Shown here: one piece after another, positions 45,199 to 54,275 of the stretch | Numbering within the stretch: the first letter of the stretch is position 1 | Layout of the letters: every line of letters starts with the position of its first letter | NCBI RefSeq assembly: GCF_012396015.1 | Contig: NZ_JAAXOQ010000007.1 | Location: 62,001 to 126,000, forward strand | DNA from: Tsukamurella spumae | GTDB lineage: Bacteria > Actinomycetota > Actinomycetes > Mycobacteriales > Mycobacteriaceae | Direction: 5' to 3' | DNA length: 64,000 nt | The notes under the pieces: generated by a model | The model's input: the letters and a program-made list of their open reading frames with translations, nothing else | Database searches by the model: none | What the model was told of the DNA's origin: nothing | Position numbers and translations under genes: made by a program

Positions 45199-45748
45199 CC
45201 GTCCCGACGGTCACCAGCAGCGCCGCGCCCATCGCGATCTGGCTCGGGAGGTCCATCCAGTCCGGCAGGGGCATGAGGTAGAGGCCGATCGCGATGGTCT
45301 GCAGGAGGGTCTTGAGCTTCCCGCCGCGGCTCGCCGGGATCACGCCGTCGCGGATGACGGCGAACCGGAAGGCGGTGATGCCGAACTCCCGGGCCAGGAT
45401 CACCAGCGTGATCCACCAGGGAAGCTCACCGAGCACGGACAATCCGACGAAGGCCGCACCGGTGAGCGCCTTGTCGGCGATCGGGTCCATGAGCTTGCCG
45501 AAGTCGGTGATCAGGCCGTAGCGGCGCGCGATCTGGCCGTCGACGCGGTCGGTGATCATCGCGACCGCGAACACTGCGAAGGCGACCCAGCGCCACGGTG
45601 TCGAATGGCCGCCGTCGACGAACAGGGCCGCCAGGAACACCGGCACGAGTACGATCCGGAGCACCGTCAACCCGTTCGCGATGTTGACGTTCGAAACGGG
45701 TGTGCTCGCGGGATGCTGCACGCCGTCCGTTGCACTCACAACGATCAC
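45158..45748 (-). CDS. pgsA: PgsA-type CDP-alcohol phosphatidyltransferase
   Basis: The 196-residue membrane enzyme carries the CDP-alcohol phosphotransferase motif DRVDGQIARRYGLITDFGKL continuing into MDPIADK, with the metal-binding Asp residues. NGLTVLRIVLVPVF marks the first helix. The family makes phosphatidylglycerolphosphate from CDP-diacylglycerol and glycerol-3-phosphate; synteny before clgR matches M. tuberculosis pgsA3. The start is GTG at 45748 or GTG at 45739. It overlaps the cinA-like gene and is divergent from argA by 47 bases. Confidence 0.88.
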   Translation of the reverse strand: MIVVSATDGVQHPASTPVSNVNIANGLTVLRIVLVPVFLAALFVDGGHSTPWRWVAFAVFAVAMITDRVDGQIARRYGLITDFGKLMDPIADKALTGAAFVGLSVLGELPWWITLVILAREFGITAFRFAVIRDGVIPASRGGKLKTLLQTIAIGLYLMPLPDWMDLPSQIAMGAALLVTVGTGVDYLVGWWRARR

Positions 45749-45782
45749 CCTATCGGTACGCGGAATCCGCGGCCGTGCGCGC

Positions 45783-45788
45783 TACAGT
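45783..45788 (+). promoter_or_regulatory. Putative argA -10 element (leaderless start)
   Basis: TACAGT matches TANNNT and lies 7 bases before the argA GTG, predicting transcription from the start codon itself. Confidence 0.45.
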
Positions 45789-45795
45789 TTCGTCC

Positions 45796-46302
45796 GTGAC
45801 CACCGACCACGACGACGTGCTACGCCGCGCCCGGACCTCCGACGTCCCCGGGATCAAGCGCCTCATCGACGTGTACGCCGGCAAGATCCTGCTCGAGAAG
45901 AACCTGGTCACCCTGTACGAGTCCGTGCAGGAGTTCTGGGTGTACGAGGTGGACGGCGAGATCGTCGGCTGCGGCGCGCTGCACGTGCTGTGGTCGGACC
46001 TGGGCGAGATCCGCACCCTCGCGGTGAACCCGACCGTGAAGGGGCACGGGATCGGCCACAAGATGGTCGCGCGGTTGCTCGACGAGGCCCGGTCGCTGGA
46101 ACTGCACCGGGTGTTCGTCCTGACCTTCGAGACCGAGTTCTTCGGCCGGCACGGCTTCCAGGAGATCGACGGGACGCCCGTGAGCGCCGAGGTCTACAAC
46201 GAGCTGTGCCGCAGCTACGACGAGGGCGTCGCCGAGTTCCTCGACCTGTCGTACGTCAAGCCCAACACCCTCGGCAACACCCGCATGCTCGTGACTCTCT
46301 AG
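45796..46302 (+). CDS. argA: ArgA-type N-acetylglutamate synthase (GNAT family)
   Basis: The 168-residue GNAT protein has the acetyl-CoA binding stretch EIRTLAVNPTVKGHGIGHKM and the core strand-helix VYEVDGEIVGCGALHVLW. It ends FFGRHGFQEIDGTPVSAE, as in the stand-alone amino-acid N-acetyltransferase Rv2747 of mycobacteria, which makes N-acetylglutamate for arginine synthesis. It has the same neighbours here, with pgsA divergent. It starts with GTG and has no ribosome site. Its last 4 bases overlap the convergent membrane-protein gene. Confidence 0.9.
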   Translation: MTTDHDDVLRRARTSDVPGIKRLIDVYAGKILLEKNLVTLYESVQEFWVYEVDGEIVGCGALHVLWSDLGEIRTLAVNPTVKGHGIGHKMVARLLDEARSLELHRVFVLTFETEFFGRHGFQEIDGTPVSAEVYNELCRSYDEGVAEFLDLSYVKPNTLGNTRMLVTL

Positions 46303-47099
46303 TCGCGCCGAGGCGGGTAACTCGGCGGCTGCTGTGGTGCCTGCGGTGGTCCCGGGTGCCACTGCCAGTGGCCCTGCTGGGGCTGCGGGGGTGCCGGTGT
46401 GACGGGGCGAGGCGTCCGGGGTGCTCCCGGTCCCGGCGGGGCGGCCGACGGGGCGGTCCGGGTCAGCAGTTCGAGGCCCCAGCCGATGAGAATCGGGATC
46501 GCCCACACGATCAGGACGCGGAGCGGCGACCACACGTAGAGCCGCGCGAACGAGTCGTCCCCCGCGCTGAACTCGAACATCGGGAGCTTGATGATCCCGA
46601 AGGTCCACACGGCCCACATGATCGCACTGATGGGGATGGAGATCGTCCACAGCACGCCGATGCGCCGTGCGCATCCCCATGCCGCCACCACCAACACCGT
46701 GGTGAGGACGCCGCTCGCGTATCCCAGGTAGTCGAACCAGCTCGGCCAGCCCGACGTCGCGGTGAAAACGACCTCCACGACGAGATCGATGAGCATCGCA
46801 AGAACAGCTAGACCACCGCCGAGCAACTTGCCGGTGGTGCCGCGGCCTGCGACGAACAGATAGCCGACGAGAAGCAAGTCCAATGCCACATACGACAACG
46901 TCGCGACCCATTGACCCGGGTACCACTGCTTCCACAGGAAGCGGATCAGCCAGATCCCGAGAACGAACACCACCGGGACCGCCGCGGACGCGATGGCGAC
47001 CCCTGTCCCCGTCGGACCGGGCTTCGGAGGTCTCGGCCCGACCGGAGAACCCACGGGAACATAGGGCGGCATGCTCGGCCCCTGTGGCTGTCCGTACAT
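46299..47099 (-). CDS. Polytopic membrane protein with Pro-rich termini
   Basis: The 266-residue protein has a Pro/Gly-rich N-terminus (30 residues), about six hydrophobic helices (VAIASAAVPVVFVLGIWLI; LSYVALDLLLVGYLFVAG; YASGVLTTVLVVAAWGCA) and a C-terminal tail of about 50 residues rich in Pro, Gln and Trp (QQGHWQWHPGPPQAPQQPPS). I do not recognise a family. Low-complexity Pro/Gln tails of this kind can mediate protein contacts in actinobacterial membranes. It overlaps argA by 4 bases at the 3' end. Confidence 0.65.
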   Translation of the reverse strand: MYGQPQGPSMPPYVPVGSPVGPRPPKPGPTGTGVAIASAAVPVVFVLGIWLIRFLWKQWYPGQWVATLSYVALDLLLVGYLFVAGRGTTGKLLGGGLAVLAMLIDLVVEVVFTATSGWPSWFDYLGYASGVLTTVLVVAAWGCARRIGVLWTISIPISAIMWAVWTFGIIKLPMFEFSAGDDSFARLYVWSPLRVLIVWAIPILIGWGLELLTRTAPSAAPPGPGAPRTPRPVTPAPPQPQQGHWQWHPGPPQAPQQPPSYPPRRD

Positions 47100-47271
47100 C
47101 GGCGAATCCCCGTCCCGCCGGTCGTCACCGGCGCCGACGGCAGGATAGCCCCGGACCGCGGTGTACGCCTCGCGGCGGATGTGGATTCATCTGTTCGGAC
47201 GACGGATATCACTGGCGTGAACCAGCCCGTACCCGGGTCGGCGGAGTGTGGTGAATCGCGCACAGCCGTGA

Positions 47272-48009
47272 TTGACTTCCCCGGTGGATATCATCGGCGA
47301 ACTGCGTGCGGCGGGGTGCGTGTTCGCCGAACGCGAAGCGGCGCTGCTGACCGACGCCGCGTCCGGCGACGAGCTGGAGGCCCTCGTCCGCCGACGGTGC
47401 GCCGGCGAGCCGCTCGAGCACCTCCTCGGCTGGGTCGAGTTCCGCGGGCGGCGGCTCCGGATCGGTCCGGGCGTGTTCGTCCCCCGGCGACGCACGGAAC
47501 TACTCTCCGAACTGGCGGACGGCACCGGAATGCTCGTCGACCTGTGCTGCGGTGTGGGCCCCGTCGTGTCGACCGCGGCCTCGGCCAAGGCGTACGGCGT
47601 GGACATCGACCGCACCGCCGCCGAGTACGCGGCGCGCAACGCACCGACGGCGACGATCCTCGTCGGTGATCTGTACGCGCCCCTGCCGGGCGCACTGCGC
47701 GGCACCGTCGACGTGATCGCGGCGAACGCGCCGTACGTGCCGACCGCCGCGATCGCGACGATGCCGGCGGAAGCCCGCGACAGAGAGCCCCATCGCGCGC
47801 TGGACGGCGGCCCGGACGGTCTCGCGCTGCACCGTCGGATCGTGCGGGACGCACCGAGATGGCTCCGCTCCGGCGGGCGCGTCGTCATCGAGACCGGTCG
47901 ACAGCAGGCCACGTACACGATCGCGGCGATGCGGGCCGTGGGCCTGCAGACGCACATCGAGATCGACGACGAGCGGCAGGCGACGGTGGCCGTCGGCGTC
48001 ATGCCCTGA
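47272..48009 (+). CDS. HemK/PrmC-like SAM-dependent methyltransferase with an NAPY motif
   Basis: The 245-residue protein resembles the HemK/PrmC glutamine methyltransferases: an N-terminal helical domain with RRRCAGEPLEHLLGWVEFRG, then FVPRRRTELL, the SAM motif LVDLCCGVGPVVS, and an active-site loop reading ANAPYVPT. True PrmC and HemK proteins have NPPY; here the first Pro is Ala. It is shorter than PrmC and belongs to a divergent group often labelled putative N5-glutamine methyltransferase. The start is TTG at 47272 or GTG at 47284. The 172 bases upstream hold no gene that I can see. Confidence 0.78.
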   Translation: MTSPVDIIGELRAAGCVFAEREAALLTDAASGDELEALVRRRCAGEPLEHLLGWVEFRGRRLRIGPGVFVPRRRTELLSELADGTGMLVDLCCGVGPVVSTAASAKAYGVDIDRTAAEYAARNAPTATILVGDLYAPLPGALRGTVDVIAANAPYVPTAAIATMPAEARDREPHRALDGGPDGLALHRRIVRDAPRWLRSGGRVVIETGRQQATYTIAAMRAVGLQTHIEIDDERQATVAVGVMP

Positions 48010-48018
48010 TCCGCACCG

Positions 48019-48924
48019 TCAGGACGCCGCGCCCCGGCGCTCGCGGAGCACTGCGACCACGGCCTCGACGGTCCCGACGGGATCGTTGACGACGTCGTGC
48101 CAGGTGAAGGCGAGGACGGTGAGGCCGCGGCGGGCGAAGTCGTTGCGCTTGTCGTGATCGCGTTGGAACCGGACGGCGTCCTTGTGGAAGGCCCACCCGT
48201 CCACCTCCACCACCAGCTGCTCCTCCGGCCAGGTGAAATCGGCGCGGTACCGGCCGATCGGCAACTGGGTCTCCCAACCGCTGATCCCCTCGGCGAGCAT
48301 CAGGTCGGCGAACTCGCGTTCCGCCTCCGACTCCGTGTCGGACTCGACGACCTCCACGACGCGCCGGGCCTCCGCCATGCCGTGTCGGCCGGCATTGCGC
48401 TCGAGCGCTGCGCGCAGACTCGGCACGGTGACGTCGCCGGTCTGCAGGGCCCTGTCGAGGAGTGCGGTGGCATCGCTCCGCACCCCCACGCAGTCGAGCA
48501 GTGTCAGCGGTCGGCGCGTGATCCGGAGGCCGCGAAGCTCCTCGACGTCGGCGTCGAGGAGGTCACGTCGGTGCAGTTCGAGCGGTGCGAGGAAGGTCGG
48601 CGTGCGATGCCTCGACCTCGGCACGGAGACCGTGGTCGGAAGCGGTGCCTCAGGGACCAGTCCGTGCCAGAACAGGGCGGTCGCCGCGTCGACCGTGCCT
48701 CCGGTCAGGGCGACGGCCGCACGGATCCGGGCCGCGTCGGTGAAATGGTGCTCCGCGGACAGGTACACGCCGCGCGCCAGGGGTGACCAGCGTTCGGACT
48801 TCACGCGGGCATGGACGGCCTGCGCCGTGAGACCGTGTTCGTGGCACTGCGCGATCGTGACGACGCCGTCCTGATCCGCGATCAGCCGTCGAAGCTCGGA
48901 TTCCCCCACATCAATTGGACGCAC
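48019..48924 (-). CDS. AbiEi-like antitoxin domain fused to DUF559 (Vsr-like) nuclease domain
   Basis: The protein of about 301 residues has an N-terminal winged-helix AbiEi_4-type region (GVVTIAQCHEHGLTAQAVHA, then LARGVYLSAEHH) and a central antitoxin-like domain. It ends in DUF559, a Vsr-like endonuclease fold (RYRADFTWPEEQLVVEVDGW, then HDKRNDFARRGLTVLAFTWH with the active-site Asp/Glu set). This architecture is frequent in actinobacteria and its function is unproven; there is no adjacent AbiEii toxin. GTG at 48924 is the likely start; the open frame continues upstream through the palindrome at 48956-48994. Confidence 0.78.
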   Translation of the reverse strand: MRPIDVGESELRRLIADQDGVVTIAQCHEHGLTAQAVHARVKSERWSPLARGVYLSAEHHFTDAARIRAAVALTGGTVDAATALFWHGLVPEAPLPTTVSVPRSRHRTPTFLAPLELHRRDLLDADVEELRGLRITRRPLTLLDCVGVRSDATALLDRALQTGDVTVPSLRAALERNAGRHGMAEARRVVEVVESDTESEAEREFADLMLAEGISGWETQLPIGRYRADFTWPEEQLVVEVDGWAFHKDAVRFQRDHDKRNDFARRGLTVLAFTWHDVVNDPVGTVEAVVAVLRERRGAAS

Positions 48925-48955
48925 CAGGGTCCTGCGGCGTTCCGGCTGCGCACGT

Positions 48956-48994
48956 GTGCACCGTTGATCAACTGAGAGTTGATCAACGGTGCAC
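48956..48994. terminator. 39-bp inverted repeat, probable terC terminator
   Basis: Two perfect 18-base arms (GTGCACCGTTGATCAACT and its complement) flank the spacer GAG. The repeat lies 33 bases after the terC stop on the minus strand and 32 bases before the GTG of the DUF559 gene. It is less GC-rich than the other hairpins here and lacks a T run. It could instead be an operator for the DUF559/AbiEi gene, because AbiEi-type antitoxins bind inverted repeats near their own promoter. Confidence 0.55.
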
Positions 48995-49026
48995 AGGAAT
49001 TCCGCGAGACGATGGTCCCGCCGCAC

Positions 49027-50052
49027 TCAGTTCGAATCGGTGCCCGAACCGCCGCCCGACAGCGCCTTCCGCTCGTCCCCCTTCGACTTCACCAACGACG
49101 CGACGGTCGTGATGACGAGAACGCCGAGGATCACGCACAGCGACAGCCCGGTGGAGATCTCCGGCACCGCGATGTGCTGTCCGCCGTTGATGAAGGGCAG
49201 CGTGTTCTCGTGCAGGGCGTGCAGCACCAGTTTGACGCCGATGAACCCGAGGACGATCGACAGACCGTACGAGAGGTAGACCAGCCGGTCGAGCAGGCCG
49301 CCGATGAGGAAGTACAGCTGGCGCAGACCCATCAACGCGAAGGCGTTCGCCATGAACACCAGGTAGGGCTCCTGAGTCAGGCCGTAGATCGCGGGAATCG
49401 AGTCGAGGGCGAAGAGGACGTCGGTGAAGCCGATGACGACCAGGGCCAGGAGCAGCGGCGTCGCGACCTTCTTGCCATCGATGCGGGTCACGAGGCGGTC
49501 GCCGTCGTACTGCTCGGTGGTGGGGACGATCTTCTTGAACAGCGCGGCGACGCGGCCCTCGCGCTCCTTCTCGTCCTCGATCGGCCCCTCGTCGGACGAC
49601 GCCTCGCGAACCAGCTTGATCGCCGTGTACAGCAGGAACGCGCCGAAGATGTAGAACACCCAGGAGTACGCGGAGATCGCGGCGGCGCCGACGGCGATGA
49701 AACCGGCGCGCATGACGAGAGCCAGCACGATGCCGATCAGCAGGACCTTCTGCTGGTAGATCCGAGGCACCGCGAACTTCGCCATGATGATGACGAAGAC
49801 GAACAGATTGTCCACCGAGAGCGCCTTCTCGGTGACGAACCCCGCGAAGAACTCCCCGCCGTACCTCGCGCCGGACACCGCCCACACACCGAGCCCGAAC
49901 AGTGCGGCCAGCCCGATGTACACCGCCGACCAGAAGCCGGATTCCTTGAGGGAGGGCTCGTGCGGCGTTCGGACGTGACTGTAGAAGTCGAAGACGAACA
50001 ATCCCAGGACGACCAGGATCGAGATGATCCAGACGAGCGCAGAAACGTGCAT
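49027..50052 (-). CDS. TerC-family membrane protein, probable Mn2+ exporter
   Basis: The 341-residue protein has about nine transmembrane helices and the TerC pattern with acidic residues in helices (VTEKALSVDNLFVFVIIMAK, then VVIGFTDVLFALDSIPAIYG). TerC/Alx proteins export manganese and protect metalated exoenzymes. The ATG at 50052 has GGAGGTG 6-7 bases upstream, and that ribosome site is part of a hairpin of the upstream Mn2+ riboswitch (50060-50173). Expression is therefore expected to rise with manganese. Confidence 0.9.
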   Translation of the reverse strand: MHVSALVWIISILVVLGLFVFDFYSHVRTPHEPSLKESGFWSAVYIGLAALFGLGVWAVSGARYGGEFFAGFVTEKALSVDNLFVFVIIMAKFAVPRIYQQKVLLIGIVLALVMRAGFIAVGAAAISAYSWVFYIFGAFLLYTAIKLVREASSDEGPIEDEKEREGRVAALFKKIVPTTEQYDGDRLVTRIDGKKVATPLLLALVVIGFTDVLFALDSIPAIYGLTQEPYLVFMANAFALMGLRQLYFLIGGLLDRLVYLSYGLSIVLGFIGVKLVLHALHENTLPFINGGQHIAVPEISTGLSLCVILGVLVITTVASLVKSKGDERKALSGGGSGTDSN

Positions 50053-50059
50053 TGCATAC

Positions 50060-50173
50060 ACCTCCGGTACAGATCCGGAGGTCTCTCCCCACCTGCCCGA
50101 GCAGGTTCGGCGTGCCCGGGTGGACATCGGTCCACCGTGTTGACGTTCACGCCGCGAGCGGGATACTCCCCTC
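50060..50173 (-). ncRNA. yybP-ykoY (Mn2+) riboswitch
   Basis: On the minus strand the leader begins GGGGAGTA (50164-50171) and later reads TGGGGAGAGACC (50080-50091), the two conserved boxes of the yybP-ykoY aptamer. Between them are helical segments with AACCTGC and GGGCAGG. A hairpin at 50060-50082 (ACCTCCGG / CCGGAGGT) follows and pairs the terC ribosome site GGAGGT, so control is probably translational. This riboswitch class senses Mn2+ and commonly precedes terC. Confidence 0.85.
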
Positions 50174-50194
50174 ACGCATGCGATGCCGAGACTA

Positions 50195-52888
50195 TCAGAA
50201 GTCCAGCTCGTCCTCGATCGGCTCGGAGGTATCGCCGCCGCCCCGCAGGACGAGCAGCAGCCCGGGGAGCTCGTCGGGCGTGACCAGTACGTCGCGCGCC
50301 TTCGACCCCTCGGACGGCCCGACGATGTCGCGGGTCTCCATGAGATCCATGAGTCGCCCGGCCTTCGCGAACCCGACGCGGAGCTTGCGCTGCAGCATCG
50401 AGGTCGAACCGAACTGCGAGGACACGACCAGCTCGACGGCCTGCAGGAAGACGTCCAGATCGTCGCCGATGTCCGGGTCGACGTCCTTCTTCTCGACCTT
50501 GGTCTCGGTGACGCCGTTCGCGTACTCGGGCTCCGCCTGCGTGCGCACGAAGTCGACGATCGACGCGATCTCCTCGTCGGTGATGAACGCGCCCTGCATG
50601 CGGGTGGTCTTGCCGCCCATGGGCAGGAACAGCGCGTCGCCCATACCGATGAGCTTCTCCGCGCCGGGCTGATCGAGGATGACCCGCGAGTCCGTGAGTG
50701 ACGAGGTCGCGAACGCCAGGCGCGAGGGCACGTTGGTCTTGATCAGGCCCGTCACGACGTCGACTGACGGGCGCTGCGTCGCGAGCACCAGGTGGATGCC
50801 AGCGGCGCGGGCCTTCTGCGTGATCCGGACGATCGCCTCCTCGACATCGCGCGGGGCGGTCATCATCAGGTCGGCGAGCTCGTCGACGATGGCGACGATG
50901 TACGGGTAGGGCCGGTAGACCCGCTCCGACCCCAGCGGCGTGGTGATCTCGCCGGACTTCACCTTCCGGTTGAAGTCGTCGATGTGCCGCACGCGCGAGG
51001 CCTGCATGTCCTTGTACCGCTGCTCCATCTCCTCGACCAGCCAGGACAGCGCCGCGGCGGCCTTCTTGGGGTCGGTGATGATGGGCGTGATCAGGTGCGG
51101 GATGCCCTCGTAGGGCGTCAGCTCGACCATCTTCGGGTCGATGAGGATCATCCGCACCTCGTCCGGCGTGGCGCGGGCGAGCAGCGAGACCAGCATGGAG
51201 TTGACGAAGCTCGACTTGCCGGAGCCCGTCGAGCCCGCCACGAGCAGGTGGGGCATCTTGGCGAGGTTGGCGTTGACCATCTCGCCCTCGATGTCCTTGC
51301 CGAGCCCGATGACCAGCGGGTGCGTGTCCTTGCGCGTGTTGTCCGCGGCGAGCACGTCCGCCAGCCGGACCATCTCGCGGTCGGTGTTCGGCACCTCGAT
51401 GCCCACGGCGGACTTGCCGGGGATCGGCGCGAGCAGCCGCACGTTGTCGGTCGCGACGGCGTAGGAGATGTTGCGGTGCAGCTGGGTGACCTTCTCCACC
51501 TTCACACCGGGACCGAGCTCGAGCTCGTACCGGGTCACCGTCGGGCCGCGGGTGTAGCCCGTGACGGCCGCGTCGATCTTGAACTGCTCCATGACGCCGG
51601 TGATCGCGTCGATCATCGCGTCGTTGGCGCTGGTCCCGGCCTTGGCGGGCTCGCCCTCGATGAGCAGGTCCGCCGGGGGCAGGACGTAGTCCTCGCTGTC
51701 GATCGTCCGCGCGACAGTGAACTCCTCCGTCTTCGGCACGGGCGGGGGCGTGTGGTCCTTGACCGCGGCCGCGGCGCGGCGCGGCTTCGGTGCCGGGGGC
51801 ACCTCCACCGTCGGCTCCTCCGACGGCGCGGGCTCGGGGGTGATCGGTGCGGTCACCTGGTCCGACGGTGCCTCCTCGCCCGACGGTGCCGCCTCCGACG
51901 CCTTCCGGCGACGGCCTCGGCCGGGCGTCGGCGGCTCGGGGTCGGCCGGGTAGTTGTCGTACGGATCGCCGTACGGCGACAGTGCTCGCGTCGCCGTGTC
52001 TCCGGCGCCGGAGTCGAACGCGAACGGCGAGTCCAGATCGTCGTCGGAGGTCGCCCTGCCCTCGTCCCACGGCTCCTCGTCGCCGTACTGCGCGTGCATG
52101 TCGACGCCGAAGTAGAACTTGAGCCGGTCGACGATTTCACGCACCGTCATCCCGCTGACCAGCAGCAGCCCGAACGCGGCGACCAGCACGAGCAGCGGGA
52201 CCGAGATCCACGCGGTGAAGCCGTCGGTGAGCGGGCCGCCCACGACGTACCCGAGGTATCCTCCGGCGGCGCACCGGCCGTCGAAGGTCGACGGTCCGCC
52301 CGCGCCGATGTGCAGCAGGCCGAGGAAGGACAGCACGATGAGCGCGCCGCCGACGCGGTGCCGCACGTGTGCGGACGGATTGTCGGGGCGCCGCATCATG
52401 ATCACGCCGAGCGCGATCGCGAGCGGCGGCACGAGCAGCGCGAACCAGCCGACGACGGCGCGCACGCCGGTGGAGAAGAAGGAGCCGACGGGCCCGCCGG
52501 CGTCGAAGTACACCGCCGCGCCGAGGATGATCGCGACGGCGAACAGCGCCAGCGCCAATCCGTCGCGCGAATGGGTCGGACGGGGCGTCTCCCCGGTCAC
52601 AGCGGGAGCGGCGGCATCGTCGGGTCCGCGTCCGGTGCGGACGGCCCCACCGACGCCCCTGGCCAGCAGTCTCCAGCCGGCACCGAGGCCGCGCCCCACT
52701 CCCCTACCGGCCGCCGACGCGACCCCGGAGCTCTTCGTCGCCCCCGCGCCGCCCTGCTTGGCACGGGTACGCGGAGCCGCCTGCCTGCTGCGCGTCGGGC
52801 TCGCCGCGCGGCTGCCGCCACGGGCGGAACCGCGGGAGGTGGCGGCGCGATTGCCCGACTGCGCGCGGCTGGTGGTCTTCGATGCCAT
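50195..52888 (-). CDS. ftsK: FtsK DNA translocase
   Basis: The 897-residue protein has a basic Ala/Ser-rich N-terminus and four membrane helices ([20 protein letters not shown] and following), then a Pro-rich linker. The motor domain has Walker [14 protein letters not shown] near residue 553 and Walker [15 protein letters not shown]. The C-terminal gamma winged helix ([20 protein letters not shown]) reads polar DNA motifs. FtsK pumps the terminus region at the septum and activates XerCD. TAGACT at 52895-52900 lies 6 bases before the ATG, a possible leaderless promoter. Confidence 0.96.
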   Translation of the reverse strand: MASKTTSRAQSGNRAATSRGSARGGSRAASPTRSRQAAPRTRAKQGGAGATKSSGVASAAGRGVGRGLGAGWRLLARGVGGAVRTGRGPDDAAAPAVTGETPRPTHSRDGLALALFAVAIILGAAVYFDAGGPVGSFFSTGVRAVVGWFALLVPPLAIALGVIMMRRPDNPSAHVRHRVGGALIVLSFLGLLHIGAGGPSTFDGRCAAGGYLGYVVGGPLTDGFTAWISVPLLVLVAAFGLLLVSGMTVREIVDRLKFYFGVDMHAQYGDEEPWDEGRATSDDDLDSPFAFDSGAGDTATRALSPYGDPYDNYPADPEPPTPGRGRRRKASEAAPSGEEAPSDQVTAPITPEPAPSEEPTVEVPPAPKPRRAAAAVKDHTPPPVPKTEEFTVARTIDSEDYVLPPADLLIEGEPAKAGTSANDAMIDAITGVMEQFKIDAAVTGYTRGPTVTRYELELGPGVKVEKVTQLHRNISYAVATDNVRLLAPIPGKSAVGIEVPNTDREMVRLADVLAADNTRKDTHPLVIGLGKDIEGEMVNANLAKMPHLLVAGSTGSGKSSFVNSMLVSLLARATPDEVRMILIDPKMVELTPYEGIPHLITPIITDPKKAAAALSWLVEEMEQRYKDMQASRVRHIDDFNRKVKSGEITTPLGSERVYRPYPYIVAIVDELADLMMTAPRDVEEAIVRITQKARAAGIHLVLATQRPSVDVVTGLIKTNVPSRLAFATSSLTDSRVILDQPGAEKLIGMGDALFLPMGGKTTRMQGAFITDEEIASIVDFVRTQAEPEYANGVTETKVEKKDVDPDIGDDLDVFLQAVELVVSSQFGSTSMLQRKLRVGFAKAGRLMDLMETRDIVGPSEGSKARDVLVTPDELPGLLLVLRGGGDTSEPIEDELDF

Positions 52889-52962
52889 GGGGGCAGTCTA
52901 TCGACAGTAACCCCATCTGTATCAAGTGCCACACATGTAACAGCAGCGAGTACGGCGGGTCG

Positions 52963-53580
52963 CTACATGGAACGGACGACGGAGCCGAGCAGATCGATGT
53001 CGGCATCGGCGCCCTCGAAGGTGACGAGCGCCTCGTCGCGCCCGAAGGCCCACATCGTCACCTCGCCGATCGCCCCGATGACGGCCACCTCGGGTCCGCG
53101 CCCGACGGTCGCGACCGTGCCGGTCTCCGTCGTGAGGCTGATCCGCAGCGGCGCGCCGCGCAGCGTCAACCGCGCGATCCGCGCGACCACGGAGGTCAGA
53201 CCGTGCTGGACGCGCACATCGAGGGGGCGCGGCGTCCAGCCGGGCGCGGCACGGCGGATGTCCTCGGCGTGCACGAAGTACTCGCCGAGGTTCGCCTGCT
53301 CGTCGACGAGCCGGAACGGCGAGAACCGGGGTGGCCCGCCTGCGACCGTGGCCAGGAGCTCATCGAAGGGTCGAGCGGCGATGCTCGCCTGGACCCGCTC
53401 GGTGTGGCCCGCGAGCGGCGGGATCATGATGCCCGCCGTGGCGTCGAGCCTCCCCTCGCGCAGGACGAGATGGGCGAGCAGCTCACGCACCGTCCACTCC
53501 CCACAGAGCGTGGGGGCGTCGGGACCGGCGGCACGGGCCGCGTCGACGAGTGCAGCGCGCTGCAAGCGAGCAGGTTTCAC
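52963..53580 (-). CDS. TIGR03085 / DinB-like (maleylpyruvate isomerase-type) protein
   Basis: The 205-residue protein matches the TIGR03085 actinobacterial family related to the mycothiol-dependent maleylpyruvate isomerase/DinB fold. It starts ALVDAARAAGPDAPTLCGEW and contains TVRELLAHLVLREGRLDATA, with the His of the putative metal site, and GEYFVHAEDIRRAAPGW. Members are thought to bind a divalent metal and possibly mycothiol; activity is unknown. It starts with GTG at 53580. It is divergent from the secreted-protein array and lies 74 bases upstream of ftsK on the same strand. Confidence 0.82.
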   Translation of the reverse strand: MKPARLQRAALVDAARAAGPDAPTLCGEWTVRELLAHLVLREGRLDATAGIMIPPLAGHTERVQASIAARPFDELLATVAGGPPRFSPFRLVDEQANLGEYFVHAEDIRRAAPGWTPRPLDVRVQHGLTSVVARIARLTLRGAPLRISLTTETGTVATVGRGPEVAVIGAIGEVTMWAFGRDEALVTFEGADADIDLLGSVVRSM

Positions 53581-53660
53581 GTCGCCACCCTATCGCCCCC
53601 GACCGGCCGGCACCGCGCCGCACACACACGCTTCTGTAGTGAAATGAAGATGCACTGTCG

Positions 53661-53666
53661 TATACT
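53661..53666 (+). promoter_or_regulatory. -10 element of the five-gene secreted-protein operon
   Basis: TATACT is the best -10 hexamer seen in the window. It lies 6 bases before the ATG of the first array gene, so the mRNA is probably leaderless. I see no other promoter within the array, which fits one transcript for all five genes. Confidence 0.6.
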
Positions 53667-53672
53667 TCGCGC

Positions 53673-54275
53673 ATGATTGCGAAGACCACGCAGACCTCAA
53701 TCCGTACGCGGGTCGCCTCGGCGACCGCGATCCTCGCCACCGTCGCTGCGGGCGCGACACTCGCCGCCCCCGCCGCCTCCGCGGCCCCGACGAACAACGA
53801 CCTGGTGCTGACGCAGGCGCAGTTCCCGGCCGGCTCCACCGACTACCGCGCCGGTCGACTCACCGGTAGCGCCATCAACATCAAGGCGGGCGCTCCGCAG
53901 CCGTGCGTCGACGCTGCGAACCGGCTCAACGCCGCGACCGCTTCCGCACAGAACGCCGGCGCCGCCGCCCGCAACGGCTACTCCTCCATGGTCAGTATCG
54001 TAATCTCCCCGATGCAGGGCGGCCTGTGGCGCTCGATGGCGCAGGCCTGCTCCGGCCGGGTCGCCGAGCTCGCCGTCCCCGGTGACCTCGCGCGCTACAA
54101 CCCCGCGGTCATCACGTACGGGGGCAAGACCAACTCCACCATCGAGGGCGCCGCCGACGTCAACGGCCGCACGGTCAACGTCCTCGTCCGCGGCATGTCC
54201 GACACCCCCGCCAACGCCGGCAAGTTCTGGCAGGTGTTCCGCGCGCAGATCCAGAAGGTGCAGGCGGCCCGCTGA
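53673..54275 (+). CDS. Secreted two-Cys protein, array member 1
   Basis: The 200-residue protein has a Sec signal peptide of about 38 residues (hydrophobic core AILATVAAGATLAAPAASA, cleavage before APTNND) and no lipobox. The mature part has two cysteines (PQPCVDAANRLNAAT and AQACSGRVAE) and ends GKFWQVFRAQIQKVQAAR. The C-terminal FWQ-FR-QI-KV pattern and the Cys pair recur in the next four genes, so this is a paralogous family. I do not recognise it. The stop overlaps the next ATG (TGATG). Confidence 0.8.
   Translation: MIAKTTQTSIRTRVASATAILATVAAGATLAAPAASAAPTNNDLVLTQAQFPAGSTDYRAGRLTGSAINIKAGAPQPCVDAANRLNAATASAQNAGAAARNGYSSMVSIVISPMQGGLWRSMAQACSGRVAELAVPGDLARYNPAVITYGGKTNSTIEGAADVNGRTVNVLVRGMSDTPANAGKFWQVFRAQIQKVQAAR

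Noticed and set aside
50195-52888. The repeated octamer as the FtsK-orienting (KOPS-like) motif
   Set aside because: Copies occur in both orientations side by side (for example 19081 and 19185), without the strong strand bias that FtsK guidance needs; the whole genome would be required to decide.
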